A stretch of 64,000 nt of DNA from Oxyruncus cristatus. Lineage: Eukaryota; Chordata; Aves; Passeriformes; Cotingidae. Every line of letters starts with the position of its first letter. Within the stretch, counting starts at the first letter, position 1. Under the pieces are notes generated by a model. It saw only the letters and a program-made list of their open reading frames with translations. It ran no database searches and had not been told where the DNA came from. The stretch is from assembly GCA_013399855.1 (NCBI GenBank), contig VXAY01005276.1:581137-645136 (forward strand). Reading direction: 5' to 3'. Position numbers and translations under genes: made by a program. Shown piece after piece: positions 23,101 to 38,100 of the stretch.

Positions 23101-26100
23101 TCCCCCATTTTATCAGCAATTGTGGCCCAGTTGTACAGCATTAACAAAAGGCCAAGACAAAGCAGATTTCTCAGCATCCTCTCAACTGATCCTGAGTATG
23201 CCAGCTCTGCTCTGCTGTCTTCCAGCCCAAACTTAACCAGCTTACTCTGAACCGTGAGCAGTTAAAAGCTGAACCGGTTCATTTTACTTTAGGAGGATAT
23301 AGAGGAAAAATCCCTCAGTCTTTTGGGTGTGGTTCAATCCCTCAGTCTTTTGGGTGTACACAACCCCTCGTAAACTGCGGTGCAGCCCTGCATGAGCCAC
23401 ATCACTCTGCCTGGGGCACATGGCCACATCATCCCCACTCCCTTCCTTGCCCTGGCACTGACACAAGGATTGTGTGCCAGCCTTGTCTGGGAGATTGCAA
23501 CACACTGCTGGGGAGTTGGAAGGGCCCTGAAGTGCCCAGTTTGACTTCACCCAAATCAGACAAATGTTACCAGCTCCCAACCAGGAGCCGTTACAAAACG
23601 TGGAAGTGCCAGGGCCACAATCAGAATCCCAAACTGGGCTGCATCTGAAAGTCTTGACTGGAGATGTGGTTCACTGGCATTCCATTTCCACGGCAAGACT
23701 GGCAGGTTCAGTTCCACAGCTGGTTCCCTGGCACGCCTCCTCCAGCAATGCCTCTGTCCCTCAATCAGCCTTGCAGGTGTCCCACCTGTATTTGCCACAC
23801 AGGTGCCTGCAGTATTTAACCTGCAGTTGTGCTGTCCTAGTGCACAGGCAGGGCTACAGAGCAACCCACAACTCTGTAACTCCTGCACGTGGCTGGCCGT
23901 CACTGCATGGGACTCTGTGTCCCTTCTATTTGTTATTTTACACAATTCCGGCTTCCTTTCTTGAGTTAAAAAAGAGAGGATGCATTAACTGCTCAACATG
24001 CTGCTGTACAAATCTTGTTTTCTACCATCCCTAGTCTTTGAGAAGCCCTGAGTTAGTTAGCCAAGACTTACCATCCCATAATGCTCAGCAAAGCTCCCAA
24101 AAGATGCAGATAATTAAAAAATTTGGCTTGGTGAAATGAATGATAGAACTCTTCATGAGAACCTTCTCCTCTTCTCCTTTCTCATCTCCGCAAACATCCA
24201 AACTTATCTCTCCACAGTGCAGGTTAGTGATGTGGTAACCTCCCCACATAAGGCAGAGCCATTCCCATTGTGCCTGGGTGTGTGTTACCACCTTTCTCCC
24301 AGCTCCACCACCTCAAGATTTCAGTTTCTTTGAAATGAGAACCCTATATCCTGTGTATGACACAGCGGATGTTTAACTGAATAATGCAAAATGTGGGTCT
24401 GGGTTATTGTTTATGGGGAAGCATGAGGTGGTTCAGGAAGAAACACAGGTCTCCTGAATTTTCGGGAATCCCTCTTTGCACAGCAGACTACAGAAGACTT
24501 AGAAGAAAGAATCAGAATACAATGCTATCAGACAACCCCTTGACTAGCGAGAAAAAGGAATTTGCACACAGGATAGGAGGTGGCAGAGACAGGGTGGTGC
24601 TGTATCTTTTTAAAAATATGTATAGTTTCTCTGAGTCCTTCTGCCCAGCCCATAGAGTGCTATGCTTTTTTTGGTCCTATTTAAAGTTGCTGGTGACTAC
24701 AGAAATATAAATACTGTAAGAAGAGAGAGGTGCTATAGTAATTAGTTGCTCATATGCAATAGAAAAGTAAATACAATGTGGTTACACAAACACTTAAAGT
24801 AACGGACCTCAGCCATGTTATTTTAAGGCTACAGAAGTGAATACACTTTAGTCCATAGTGTTTGTTTCACCAACTCAACTGAAAAGACACATTCTAGACT
24901 CTAAAGAGCTTTTAAAGTTCGAAGAGTTTCGTAAACGCTTATCTACAACTTCAAAAGGAAAATGTCGTTACAAGAAAGCAGGAAATATAATCAAGAAATA
25001 CAAATAAAATTACAAAGGTCGTGTGGTTTTACGTATGCAGACTCGAAAGCTATTTGGGAAGCTACAGAAATTCCGAGGGAGAGTAGAAATGGCTCTCAAA
25101 ATAATTACTCTCATAGATTTTCATACTTCTAAAATGAACTTATTCTGCCTCTTTGTGAGAAGTACGTTCTGAGCCAAGGCAGAGCACTGAGCTAATCCTT
25201 GGCAACGCCGGCGCAGCCACCGCGGGCGTTCCGGGCAGGGACACACATCCAACAACGTCGGGTATTGACTCAGCTCTGCGTGGCTCCCTCCCTCTCTCCT
25301 CCCTCCCTCCTGCCCTGCCCCTGCTCCATAAAACCCCCATTCACCTGGGGCGGCCACGCTGGAAAACCTGACGCGCGCAGGGGTTATTTTTGTCTCCTGA
25401 ACTGACTGCAGCCTTCAGGTCTTTTGCCTTTGAGTGTTTGGTTAGAAACAGTGGAGGTGTTTTGTTTTGTTTTTTTTCGTCTCAGTTACCAAAAAATACT
25501 GCCAAAACGTGTCCCGAGGAGAACTTTAAAAACTACACCTCCTCCTGAATGGTTTGTGCTGGATTATTTTACGGGTTTATTTTAGAGTGTTCTTGAACAC
25601 TTTTGAACAGCGTGTTTAGACATCAGTGACTGCATCTCTCTCTAACTGCATTTTCTTTTTCTGTCAACCAAAGACGCCCTGTGCTGTGTATCAGAAAACC
25701 CATTTTATGCTGGGATCTCCTCCCTGCTACTGGGAATCCACAGGCACTCCATGTACTGGCTCACCCATTTAATTTCCTCTTTTAAAATGTTGATTTAAAA
25801 TGTGAAAAGAACCCACAGTAAGCACGCTCTGGCCTGTTAAAATTTAAGTTATACACCAGATTCTGCACTTTGAATAAATAGCATTTTTACAGGGAACATA
25901 TACCATGTTTCTTTATTGCCAGTTTAAGAGAATGGGTTAGCCACATTTTGATGGCCCTTCCAAGTAAAATTTATAGAAGGAGGTAAGCTTTTGTAGAAGA
26001 CTAAGTCAGGAAAGACAAAACAGCCCCTATTCTACATGTAACAGTGTCCAAGTAGAATGGATATTGAAAAACTTCAATATAATATTTGAATTTTAATTAC

Positions 26101-29100
26101 CATGGTGAATTATAGAATAGCTCTAAGAAAGATGACAGGGTACTCTGGATTAATAGCAGCATAATCTAAGGCCGGGCTCTAATGCTCAGTCTTTATTCCT
26201 CTTGCAGAAAGGTCCAGAAAAATACTTAAGGTGAAGACAAACATGTATTTCTCACATCAATTAAAAGTATTTAGCTATGTATTAAAGCTGCTCATGAGCA
26301 GGTTTTATATACGAGAGCTCATAATACACAATAACCACGTGTTAACCTTGTCATCATTTACTGGCAAACCCCAAACCTATCGAACACAATGACACGACCA
26401 GAGCACGTGATAACAGGCCACTTAAGTCCAATTTGTGGCAGCCATGCTGTAAACTTGAACCAGTTTCAGGCATCATATTATGCAATGAGTTACTAAACCC
26501 AAACCACTGGTCTTGATGATAAACATAACTATTAAAACACTTGCCTTTCAAAGGTAGATTTTTTCTGCTTTCCGTCTTCCCGCACCCCGAACGTGGAATC
26601 TTTGTGACTAAAAAACGCAGCTGACATTAAATATTCCCACTTCGTTTCAGAGAACAGAAAAGTAGTTGTACATGTTCACAGATACCTCTTCTGATCATTT
26701 ACTATTACCTTAGAGGCAGGGAAGAGAAGCAACAACCTCTTTCGGAAAGGGAGTTTGGGGGTACACCTCAAACACCTTAGATGACTTAAAAAAAGCCCAA
26801 ACATGTCTCATATACAGTTCTTGAAACTATGCCGTGAAATACAGCTATAACCTCATATATGACCATGAACAGTAGTGCCAAGTTCCATGAAAAATTTATT
26901 TCTGCTTCAAATAGGTTCAGTGCACAGGTAGAAAGATCTTTTAAGCTAAAACTTCAGGAATTCGTGGAATATTTTCAGGCTTAATCAAGGGTGTTGGTTG
27001 TATCTGAATTTTCTCTTGAGAAAAATCAGATAGACTAGAATTCCATTAGTGGTGTTGGGTTATATCACCAGCCCAAAGTGGGTAAACAGTTATTTCTCCA
27101 TAACTGTTACTCTCTCTTAGCAGCCCCTGAGCAAGAAGACATCTTTGAAAGTCTGTCTTCACAGGAGATGAAAATCAAGGAAAGCACTTCCTAACATAAA
27201 AACTCATTGTAAGGCCAGAGCTTGTGCAGCAGTTACACTTCAACCTCACTGTTTGCGCTGGCTGATTGTTCAGGTTATTTACCTTTTCACCTTATGTTGA
27301 CTGTTCTTGTGAATAGAAGACCAGAAGAATTTCTTCAAGTTAGAAACAAAAGTGGAACTCAATCAATAGTTCTGTCATAGAAACAAGTATCAACAGCTCC
27401 CAACAAAATCACTTAACCTTTTAAAATACTAAATAGCTGTATAAAAATCAATAAAAGTAGTAATTGCATCAGCTTACTTGAAATATACAATTTTGTCTTA
27501 TTTAGAGAAGGTTGCTCTTGAAAAATTTCAAGCCTCAATAGAGAGACTTTCTTCGATGTCTGGGAACAGACAAAGTGCTTAATTATGTCACTCATTTACT
27601 TTCTGCTGTCCTATTTTGTATTCAGGGCAGGTTGAGTGACTTGGTGTCTTAGAGATGAAGCCACATAATTATTTACATTAAACAAGAGAATGAAAGGCTG
27701 AGTCAAACCTACACATGGAGACAATATAGTCCAACATTAGATGCCATTGCTGGCAAGATGCTCTTTCTTCCAAGTCACTCTTTGCCCAGAAGAAAGGCAT
27801 TTATAACACAGGAAAGTCAGAAACAGAGTCCTTTGAAGTCAGTAGGCCCTGGAAGGTAGTAAAATAGGAAGCTTCAAAGGAATACAGTACAACAAATAAA
27901 TATGATTGAACAAAACATCTCTTCAGCTTCAAATGTATTAAATTTATCATTCTGTCATAGGAAGGATTGAATTGTACAACAGATGCTTTAAAGAAGGCTA
28001 AAATTTTTTAATGGAATTTAACAGGAAAGAATAAAATCACAATGAAGGGCAAAGTCATGTAAAACTTCCCCAGCTCTAACTGCACTTTTCTTCTGACACA
28101 ATTTGTCCAGGATGCTTTAACACACTCCCCTCCATCTGTAGAATTAACAGTAATATGCACATAAATCAATAGGACTAGGTCAAGTCTGCCTTTCCTTACT
28201 GCATGAGCGACCATGGAATAGGAAGCAAGGAGTAAATCTCCCTGTAGTTCATTTTAAAATGGCACTGACACATGACCACTCAGTGCCATTTGCTGAAGGT
28301 GACTGCAGAGGTGAAGGGGAAGAGAAAAAAAAGAATAAAGCCTAAAATTGAGAAAAGGGGAGGAGATTTCAGACTACAGCAAAGTATTTTAAGTCCGGTC
28401 TACATGGTAGATGCAGTGCCCTGAAGCAGCTAGAACTGTCCATAAACAAATAAGCAAGATCTGTAAATAAAAACAGAAGCAAGGAGAACTTCACATTCTA
28501 AAAAGCATTCTGAGATCAATTTTAATTTTAAAATATGCAGAATTCTCACTGTGAACTACAGAAACATTTTGGGGATATAACAAGCAAGTAAGTTAAGTAA
28601 TTTGAAACAGATTAAACATAGGTTAAGGGAAAGGAAAAAACCCTCCATGACACAATGTCTGAAATCTGTGTATTTATGTACCAGTCCAGTAAAATAAAAT
28701 CCCCCAAGTGATACAATTATGAACCATGAGGAATGAATCTGAACATTATATTACTGAACATGTAAAAAAAGCATAATTTCTCATCTAAAGTTAACACACA
28801 GTATTTCAAGTAATTATCTAAAACTGACTGAATGCTCAGAGTTAAGAAGTGTCAATTTCTCCCCAGCTCAGTTTTATCACTGTTTTTTTCACAAGTTTAC
28901 TTCTAAATATTAAAATCTTTCTAGATACCTTACAGTATACCTCTCATTGATACAGAGGAGATAAACAGTCCTGGATGATGCCCAAGTCTAAGTAATCTAA
29001 GTATCTTGCCTCATGTCCAGACAAACCCAGTAAGCAATAAATAGGATTGTACAGGACACTGTTGCTTGTTTTGTGAGTTGGGCACTGATGGTGCTGAGTC

Positions 29101-32100
29101 TGATGAACCCAGGGCTCTACTTGCCCCTTCTCAGAGGACTTCCCTGCTGTATTCCTCTTATGGCTTCCTAGGGAAAAACAGATTCTAGTCCATGCAGAGT
29201 TTTTATGCCTTTGACCACAGTCCAAACTTCATCTGCTTGAAGGGAATAACCTCAACCAACACCCCCCCCGCCCCAAACTATTCCTCTGTTTTCATCCAGT
29301 CAAATTATGTCTTTCCAGCTACATCACAGCCAACATACTTGACCAGGAGTCCACAACAGCTTTAACCAGCGCAGACAATTTTCCAGGTACAACACACTTC
29401 CAAAGGGAACTTTTTTGCCATTTTGCTTTCACAGCAAATGCTGTTACACCGAAGTTCTGTCCTTGCCAAAGTATTTGCTTTATTTTGAAATGCACGTTTG
29501 TAGGCACAAACACAGCGTAAACCTACAAGTACTTGTCTATATGTCAGCGGCACACACTTGGCAATACTTCTTGAACACCTCCCCATCATTAGATTACACC
29601 TTGCTCTCAGCATGAGAAGTAGAATCAAAGAATCCTGTTATTCCAAAATCCTTTTCCCATTTCATAATTAGACAAACAGTGAAGGGATAGAGCACAGTTC
29701 ACCCTTACTCCAGTAGCCGAGCACCTCTTATAACAGCACTTCCTTCTGTAATCCAGGATCCTGGCTGTATAGTCATCTTTTTGTTGTCCTAAAACTTTGT
29801 TGACCATGTGAAAAAAAAATAACGTAGGACCACATAATGAAGTGCTTTCCCACTACACGAGACAGAATTTAAATTCCTTGAATTTAAATTACAATTTTTC
29901 TTTAAAACTTTGCAGTGTTTTGGTATCAAAAGAGACAAAATACTCCTCAGCTCCTTTATACCTTAAGTAGTCCAGGACTGTTTATAAGCTGTAATCAGTC
30001 AAACCCAGGGATCAACTTGATCAAATATACATTACTAAGACTAAAATTAATGCCAAATTCTTTCAGCTTGACAGAAGTGATTTTAAGAAGTACTGCACAG
30101 TTTTATACCATGGACTACATGCTATAAATTGGGCAATGAACTTCTCATCCATTCGCTATTCCCACATAAGCCTTGACAAGGGTCAATACTTATTAGATTA
30201 TCAAGATCATTACAATTTCCAGTTACTCCAGATTTATTCTTGGTATGATGCTCCTATTTTTGGATTTTAACAAACACATCAAACACATCAGCTTACATTG
30301 TATTTTAAAGAGAAATGTGACTTTAGTGGAGATTTAGCAGTTTAGTCTGCAGTCTAGTTTGCCTTTCTCCCCGAGCTGTTTTGATCTCTTAGTCAAAAAA
30401 AATTCAGAGATTAGAATTTTTTTAAACCTGCCATATCACTGAACAGATGTTAATTAACATGAAATATTCATCCTCTTTTCAGATGATTGCTAAGCACAGA
30501 AACTAAATTTTAATGCTAAAAAAAGAAAAGGAAAAGCATATGCCATATAAATAATGCATGAAAAAGGACAAACTTGTTTTTCCACCTGTTACTCCATTAC
30601 TAATATATATGAAGACTGCTGCAGGCATTTGGGTTTTTTTTTTTCTTTTTTTTTTTTTTTTTTCCCCCCAAACATATAAACCTACAATATATTACGGTTT
30701 GTATGTCAGAGAGTCATCTTTCAAAGGGCCTGGAAAGCCTTATATACAGCAGCTTTTCATACTTGAGCTGCAGTGGCGTTAAACAAGTGACTTGTAATCC
30801 CCACACAAGTCGGGTGCAAAGAAAATAAGTTACAATACAGCCACAGGCCTGAACTTGCCTGGATGAAGCCCAGCTGGTTTTAGGCAGATTAGTTAAGGAA
30901 GCTCATACAGGAGAGTTAATCTCTGTTTTTCAGCAGGTCTGGGACATAAAAATCACCCTAACCAGCAAAAACTAAAGTTCTTTATGGGCTTCAGTACTAG
31001 AGAGGATAAACATTTATCATTATCATCACTATAAATGTTACGTGAACTGCAATAAAATGCAAGGGATCACTGCAACTTCCATTACAGCGCTTTGGAACTG
31101 CCACTGAGTCTCCAAGTCTCAGCAGTGTCCAGAAAAATCCACCCAAAACCCCACACCCAAACTGAGCTGAAAGTTTTGATAAATGTCCTTTTCTCAGAAG
31201 TCCAAGACAATTGGTTTCGGTTCCCTGCCCTCCCCCTGGGACTGTGACATCTACAATGGATACGAGCTGACTGTACAGGCTAAATATAATCAGACTTTCA
31301 ATAAAGGATTTACAAGCTAGTTACAAATACGATGTTACAAAAATGTTGCCATTTACTTTCTGTTTTTCATCTATTTCTCTCACTGGGAGGACACCCAAGT
31401 ATATTTTCTCTTAATTCTTTGCCAACAGACGTACCTGGGGCTGGCAGTGAGGAAAGACTCTGACTGCTAAGCATCCTTAGCTCGGCGATGTGAGGGAGAA
31501 CAGCCCCCTGGCCACTGCGGGAGCATCAGGTGAGGGAGAACAGCTCCCTGGCCACTGCAGGAGCCCCAGCACCTGCTGATTGTCCTGTGTTTGGGTAAGT
31601 TCCAAAGCTGTGGGGAGCACACACCTGTGTGCACACAGGGTGCCAGTTCTCACACCTCCAACAGTGGAGCCACTTTCTTAGACAGGTCCAGCCACAGTAC
31701 AGGAAACATTGCATGGACACACAGGTGAGGTGCAGGGCATCCTTCCCAGGGTTCCTACTGCAAGGTGAAGGATGTCTTCGCCACGTGTAAGGCTCATACA
31801 CAATTTAAGTGTTCCAGTATAGTCAGAAATTCTTTAAGGATTCCCTTCATGGCACTTTCACTATTTTCTCAGGCCTTTGAGGCACAGCATGAAGATATCA
31901 AGTACATGCTCACTGGAGGTGTCTTGAATACCTAATTTTCCCCTCGAGGGTGAGTGCTCACATGTGTCATTATGGATTTCTGTGCTACAGTCCAGAGCTG
32001 TGGCACACAGGCAGGTGCTCCTACAGCTGCAGGTACCAACAAACCTGCCCTGGTGCCACAGATGCCTGTAACCAGGCATCACAAGGAACAGCACTGCCAG

Positions 32101-35100
32101 TGCTCCCTGGGAGCTGCTCAGCCCCCCTGAGCAGTTCAGGGCTATAGACTGCAAGAGTGTGATACTGTATCTTACCACTGACTAAAAGCAGGAGAATCCG
32201 CTTCAGTTTATAGGGTACCATAAAGTTCGGGAGGGGAATAAAATACTAAAATTGACTGAGAAATGTGACCAATTATCCAACTTAATCTGAAAAAATAACT
32301 GGAAAAAATATCACTACAGTCCTATGAATATCTGACTTCTTTCCTTCCCCTGGTGCTACTGCAATCATTCCCAAAGGCCTTGTGTATTGCCGTATTCTGT
32401 TTCTCCTATCAGGCGTTTCTGGAACCAGAGAATTTGCACCTTATCTGGAAGTCTTCATACAAGAAGTTACAACAACATAGTTGTGTACAGAACAAACTTG
32501 TTATTTTGGGTAGTCCTGTAAGAACAAGCTGCAGTATCCATTTTTAAGCATTTATATTCTTTATGTTCAAAACAATCCTGCCTTTTATTCTCTGCATTTC
32601 TTGATAGTATCATTTCTGGTTTATATTTTAGCAGGGAAAAACAGACCTTAAACCCAAGGCTGGCTCATCTCTTTCCCCCTTTCTCATTGCAGCTTGGAGG
32701 TCTGTACAGCACAACCCCAGAATGTTACTCGTAAAACTGGAAGAAGATATAAAACTTCATTCCTAAAAAAGCCCAAAACTACTTTGTATTTCCATTTCAA
32801 GACACTCTCTGTGTAGTTTCCTTTCATAACACAGGAATGGAGTGGCTTCTTCCAATGCAATTCCATTATAAGTATAGTAGAAGACTGTTTTATGCTCCAT
32901 AGGAAAAGCTGGCCTGGTTGTTACTACTTAAGCTGCAGGCTCTAAGCTGCTTTCCCAGAAGTTTCCACCAGATGAGGTGCTGAAGGTTCTGTAGCTGCTG
33001 GCACACCTCACCTGCCTTTCTATCCAATACAATCTATTCCAAAGGCAGCACATTGCTACTATGGAAGGGATGGCAGGGATGCAGTGAGGTGGGACAAGGT
33101 GACAGATCCCTCCTCTTCAGCTGCAATGAGCCGGAGAAGGGAAGAGTGTGAGGTGTCACCAAGTGAAATAGGGTTCCAGCTGACAGGGTCAAATACATGC
33201 TAAAGTAAGCCAACAACTCTTCCCCCTCCCCTTTTATTTTAATGGAAGTGCAGCTAGCTACACACATCCTAAACTATGGCATTTTCTCTTTTTCTGCCTG
33301 GCTTTCTCACTAGTGGGAGTGAAACAAGGGCTGTCTCCCAGAATTAACAACAGAGAGCTACAGCTCAGAAAAGTACCTGCTCAAGTGGCAATTTTGCTTT
33401 GTAATCAAGAAAAAAATAGACAGTTTTGAATGACAAATACTTGCAAGATAGTATTTTAAAGATATGGTGCTGCCTTACATTCCAGTCTGATAGAAATTTT
33501 TCAAGCAATGTTCTTCTTAGCAAAATAAGAATTTCCCAGTTCAGTTCCAAAATTTTTCTAAGAGTTGACCACTTAAAGCTCACAGCTTCTGATACAGGAA
33601 ATCTCTCATTTCTGCGGATAGAAATGAGGGGAGAGAGAAAAGCCCACAGGGCCTCCTTAGTTCCAAATGTAAAATAAAGTGGCTATCACTGGAAAGAAAA
33701 ATCACATAGACCTCTCCATAGATTGGACCTCACCCTACTGATTCTATTAGTATTCAATGTACACGTTATCAAATTGTTGTTAGTTTTCTTTACAAAAAGC
33801 TAAAAAACAGTTACCAAAGGACCTCTATGAGCCTGTTAGATGTTACTCAAGAGCTCTGACTTAGTAGATTACTCACAGAGATTCATAAGAAATGCCAACT
33901 GTTGGATAAACTGCAGGTCTATTCATTAGCCATCACAGGCTAATCACCAGTCACTCTTACTGACTGATGGTTTATCAGCCTTGACTCTCAGCTAATATGC
34001 AGTTACCCCAATAACTGCAGACATTTGGCTTCCTGCAGAGAAGTATAAAAGGCTCTCAAAAAAAGGAAACATGCATATGTTCCTTCCACATGCAGGAACC
34101 CCTGCCCCATGATTCACATCACAGCATTACTGCAACCACTGTATTACTGCATCACGAGATTTTGGGTTTGACATTTAAAATCCCACCACTTGATGGGCAA
34201 ACATGTTCTGTGAATGTGTTCAAGTCCTGTCTTTTAGACCTGAAGAACAGTCCCTTCTTTTGTGCACAAGAGGAACATCCAGTTCAGGGCTCATCTCAAG
34301 CTATGCAAGAATTCCACTTACTGTGTGCACACCATTAGAAGTTCTGGGATTTTTTCTCTATGTTTTGTGACTACCACAACACAGAGCAATCTTTTTAGTC
34401 TAATACTTGCCTCTCTAGATTATTTGTAGTGCTTTTTAGCTGAAAAATTTCTCTTGAAGAGAACCCAAATTTTTCCGAATTCTTGCGTTTCAAACTGCAG
34501 ATGAGCACAAGCTTTTGCATACCTGTTTCCAGGTAAGTTTTAACAGAATGCAACTATGAAAATATAAGCCTATGACTCAGAGTAATCTTTAAATAAATTA
34601 TCAGTCTTGGTTAGATTTAGGAAGGGATTTTTGTCTCCTCTGATTGTTCTTTTAACATACCGATCTTCTGCATTTTACCTCCATCCATCAAGACCGTGCA
34701 ATGTAATATTTTTATTTTTCTATTTAGACAAGCAATTAACAGTGTACACTTCCCAGTTCTTGGGCAATAAAGCTCTAGGTACAGACCCATAATGTAATTG
34801 TGGGTGACTGCTGTAGATACCATTGCTACAAAACAAACAAAGTGGGACTTTACACCCACAATGTGAAATGAGATGTAGCTACAACAACTGGCAGGTGCCA
34901 GAGAGGACAGTTGGGAAGATATGAGCAGCAGTATTCCACCAGCGAGCAGGAAATAACTTCCTGATTCCTTGTGCAGGCTACAAAGACAGCCTGTGTTACT
35001 ACAGGAGAGAGTTTATTAAAATTACAAGCACCAAAAATCAGTAAGACAAAGCCTCAGAAACCTGTGTTTCACATCAGGAAAGTTACTATTTTAACACTGT

Positions 35101-38100
35101 AGCGCAGTGTCTCCATGAAATTGGTTTTAATGCATTATTTTGTTGTGGTTTCCTGAAATTTGAATGGTATGAAATCTTTACATTTTTAAACATGCAGTTT
35201 CTTGTTTCCTATCTTTTCTTCCTAGAGGGATTTCCAAAAGGTGCCTAGGAAAAAAAAGGTATGCAAATTCCATGTTGCAGAATAACTTGAACCACATAAA
35301 TTCAGGTTCTGTTCCTAAATGCTCACATCAAGTCTGAGGGACTACAAGCTCAGAAATTTAGGGAAATAAGAAACTAGAAAGAATGTTGACTAAATCAACT
35401 TATTCCTTATTCATAAGGACTGTGTTATGACTGCAGTAAATTTTTCTACTGCCTCAATTTGCCTAAATTATTCTGTATTAAAATAATTCAGAGTGCTTCA
35501 ACCAGACTTGAAAGATAAAGATACTTAGTACAAAAGCTCTGAATCAGCTGGAATATCCAGATTTCCATTTCATTCTCTTTATTTCCCCCTTCTGCTCCAA
35601 TCTCATCTGACAGAAGAAAGCATTTTTCTGGCATTTTTGCTTTTTGCCTCACTGTTTCTCTGGCCTCTGTGTGTTCTACCCTCTACTTCAAAAAAATGTC
35701 TTCTGTGCTTCTGTTCCATTTCTGTTTCTGCCCCGCTGTGGGGCTGGGATCCATTTTACTGCCTCATTTCAGAAGGCCACGTTCCGTGTTTCCTCGTGAG
35801 AAGAAGAGAAGGATTAACTGTGGTTTGGATACAAATCTTTACATCACACTTGGCAGGAAATATACTCCAGGTCACCCAGCAGGTTTGGGTTTAAACTGTC
35901 AAGTGACCTCTTTTTTGGCAAAGATAACAGAAGTATTTGGCACGATAGAGCTGCTAGTGGTCAATAATGTCTTTTGGCAAGTCTAAAGGAACTCATGGAA
36001 GAGACAATTCCACAGGGGGCTGCTCCTACAGTAATTCCCCTGGGGTTATAGGGCCCTCAGATGAGTAAAGTTTGGTCTGGTCTTTACACATCCCACATTG
36101 CTCAGCATTCATTGTAATATTAAAATACAAAAGTGTAGAGTAAATTCTTTTTTTTCTTTTTAAGCAGATACTTTTAAAGACATCTGAGTGTTTCGTATTT
36201 CTTTGGCAAATAGTTCAGTGTTGTAGCCCAGCTTCAGGACCTGTAAGATTCTTTTCTTGAACATGCAGGTAATCTCTCACAGACTCCTAACCACATTATC
36301 CTGCCTTTTCCAGTGTTCATTGACTTTCCTTATCTCTAAATTAAGTATTCGATCAGATACTATGGTGGAAGAAATCCAGAGTTAGTTTTCCTTAAGAAGA
36401 ATAGATTTTTCTGCAGGAACAGTTAAAGCAGAAAGTGAACAGAGAGCAGGGTTAGAGGCCTGACCCTGAAGAAGGCCGTGCTTTCTCAATACATAGATCT
36501 AGAAAAGGGTTTGTAATTGCAGGGAAGAACTCGTAGTTAGGCAAAAATATCTTTTCAATCACAATTCAGTATTGTCCCCAATAACAGGGAAAAGCAGTTA
36601 TTTTCAGAATTCAGCACAAGATCACCCAATGATAGTATTTTCCAACAAGCAATGTCCCACAGTCATGTGACATCCAATAAATCAATTGCTTCCCTGCCTC
36701 TGCCCAAGTGCTTCATCGCAAATATTGTCATTGTGCGTTTTCTGATATTTTATGAGACTCTGCATAGTCATCTCTTCTAACTTTTGTGCTATGGTTTGAC
36801 ACCAGCAGCCGTGCTTTCTGTAAACAGCCTGCAGAGCAAACACAGAAAGCAGCTCCATTAGGACTGTTTGCTTTGCCCTGTTTGCTGTTCTGCCGCTCCC
36901 AGCTTTGAGCACAGGAGTTCACACTCACCCAGAAGAGGTTTCAGAACAAGTCATAAAAATGTGTGCAGACCATAGAAACCGGTGGCCACTGTTCAAGAAG
37001 ATTCTCTCCCCTCAGTTCCACTTCCCCAGAGCTATTAAAGAGAAGTTGCTAAACCCATCCTTTTTAATCAGCTGAATTAACAGACTGTTGTGAGTTACAG
37101 GAGCAGATCCATATTACATCATTGGAAGAGTCCTACAGTGCCCAAAATCAAAAGTCCTGAGGCAAGACACTTTGTCAAGTTATTTTTGTCAAAAAGCAAA
37201 CGAAGGCATTGAAGAAATGTTTCCTCTTTGCAGTGTAGTTACCACTTCTTTGTTTTGTACTGATGTAAGAAATATTACAAATACTATGTACTCCTTTGCC
37301 TAACATTGCAATTATACTGCTCAGCCTACAGAAGTGAAGTTGTCAAGGTCAAGTGCAGATGACAATCTTTCAAAAATTCAGAAATTATTTTCAGGAAAGT
37401 GCAGAACTTGTAGTAGATTTATATTAATGTAAAATTAATCCATCTTTGAGTCTAGTGTCTCTTTCAAAAGTTCAACTAGAAAATAAATATAATGCATCTG
37501 AGAACTGTTAGTGATACACTTGATCAAAAATAATGAGGTAATCCTGAACCCTTCACAATGAAACTCATCCAGAAAGTGGTTTTAGTTTAGAACTGCTGTC
37601 ATACACTAGGACTCCTCATACCTCATATTCTACTGCAAAAGTATTTCCACATTCATCTCTGCATTAAAAATCAAGCTATGTGTTTTTTGGTATTTATTTT
37701 AGAATTATATGAACTTAAAAATACATGCTTTTGAATGCACAGGCAGATATATATTCACAAAAGGAGAAAAAGAAAAGGTCGCTTAGTCAAAACATTGTAA
37801 GTGTCTTGAGAAACAATATACCTTAAAGGCATCTCATCCCTTCCATCTATGTGTCATTTAAGAGTAAAACATAATTCCACTGATCCTTATCTACTTCACA
37901 TTGGTTCTGTGAACTGCCAGCAGGAAAATGAAAATAAACTTTATATTTTAAAGGATTTCACTTACCCAATTCTTTAGAAACTGGAGAACCAGCTGATATA
38001 TCCCCAATCTTTGCAAGGCTATCATAATATGCTCTTCCAGCCACTATCATAACTGGGGGGAGGGAAAAGAAAGTGTTAAAAAAAATCAAAATATCTTCCA

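Larger units (their letters stand above)
22608..37965 (-). other. BAIAP2L1: BAIAP2L1 intron 3 (15.4 kb)
   Basis: This is the largest intron. It holds a 27-bp tandem duplication at 23310-23357, a CpG-rich block at 25195-25385, a direct repeat of GAATTTAAATT near 29869-29889, a long T-rich tract at 30634-30663 and a 40-bp tandem duplication at 31490-31569. Open frames are short and unrecognisable. The rest is ordinary AT-rich sequence. Confidence 0.85.

Noticed and set aside
23564..24034. 156-codon plus-strand open frame antisense in BAIAP2L1 intron 3
   Set aside because: Low-complexity, Ser/Leu/Pro-rich translation without domains; the opposite strand is also open, which points to composition.
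25121..25357. Possible MAAP-like protein start in the intronic CpG island
   Set aside because: The first codon is GTG, not ATG, in a vertebrate genome, and the frame has no family similarity; only the regulatory idea was kept.
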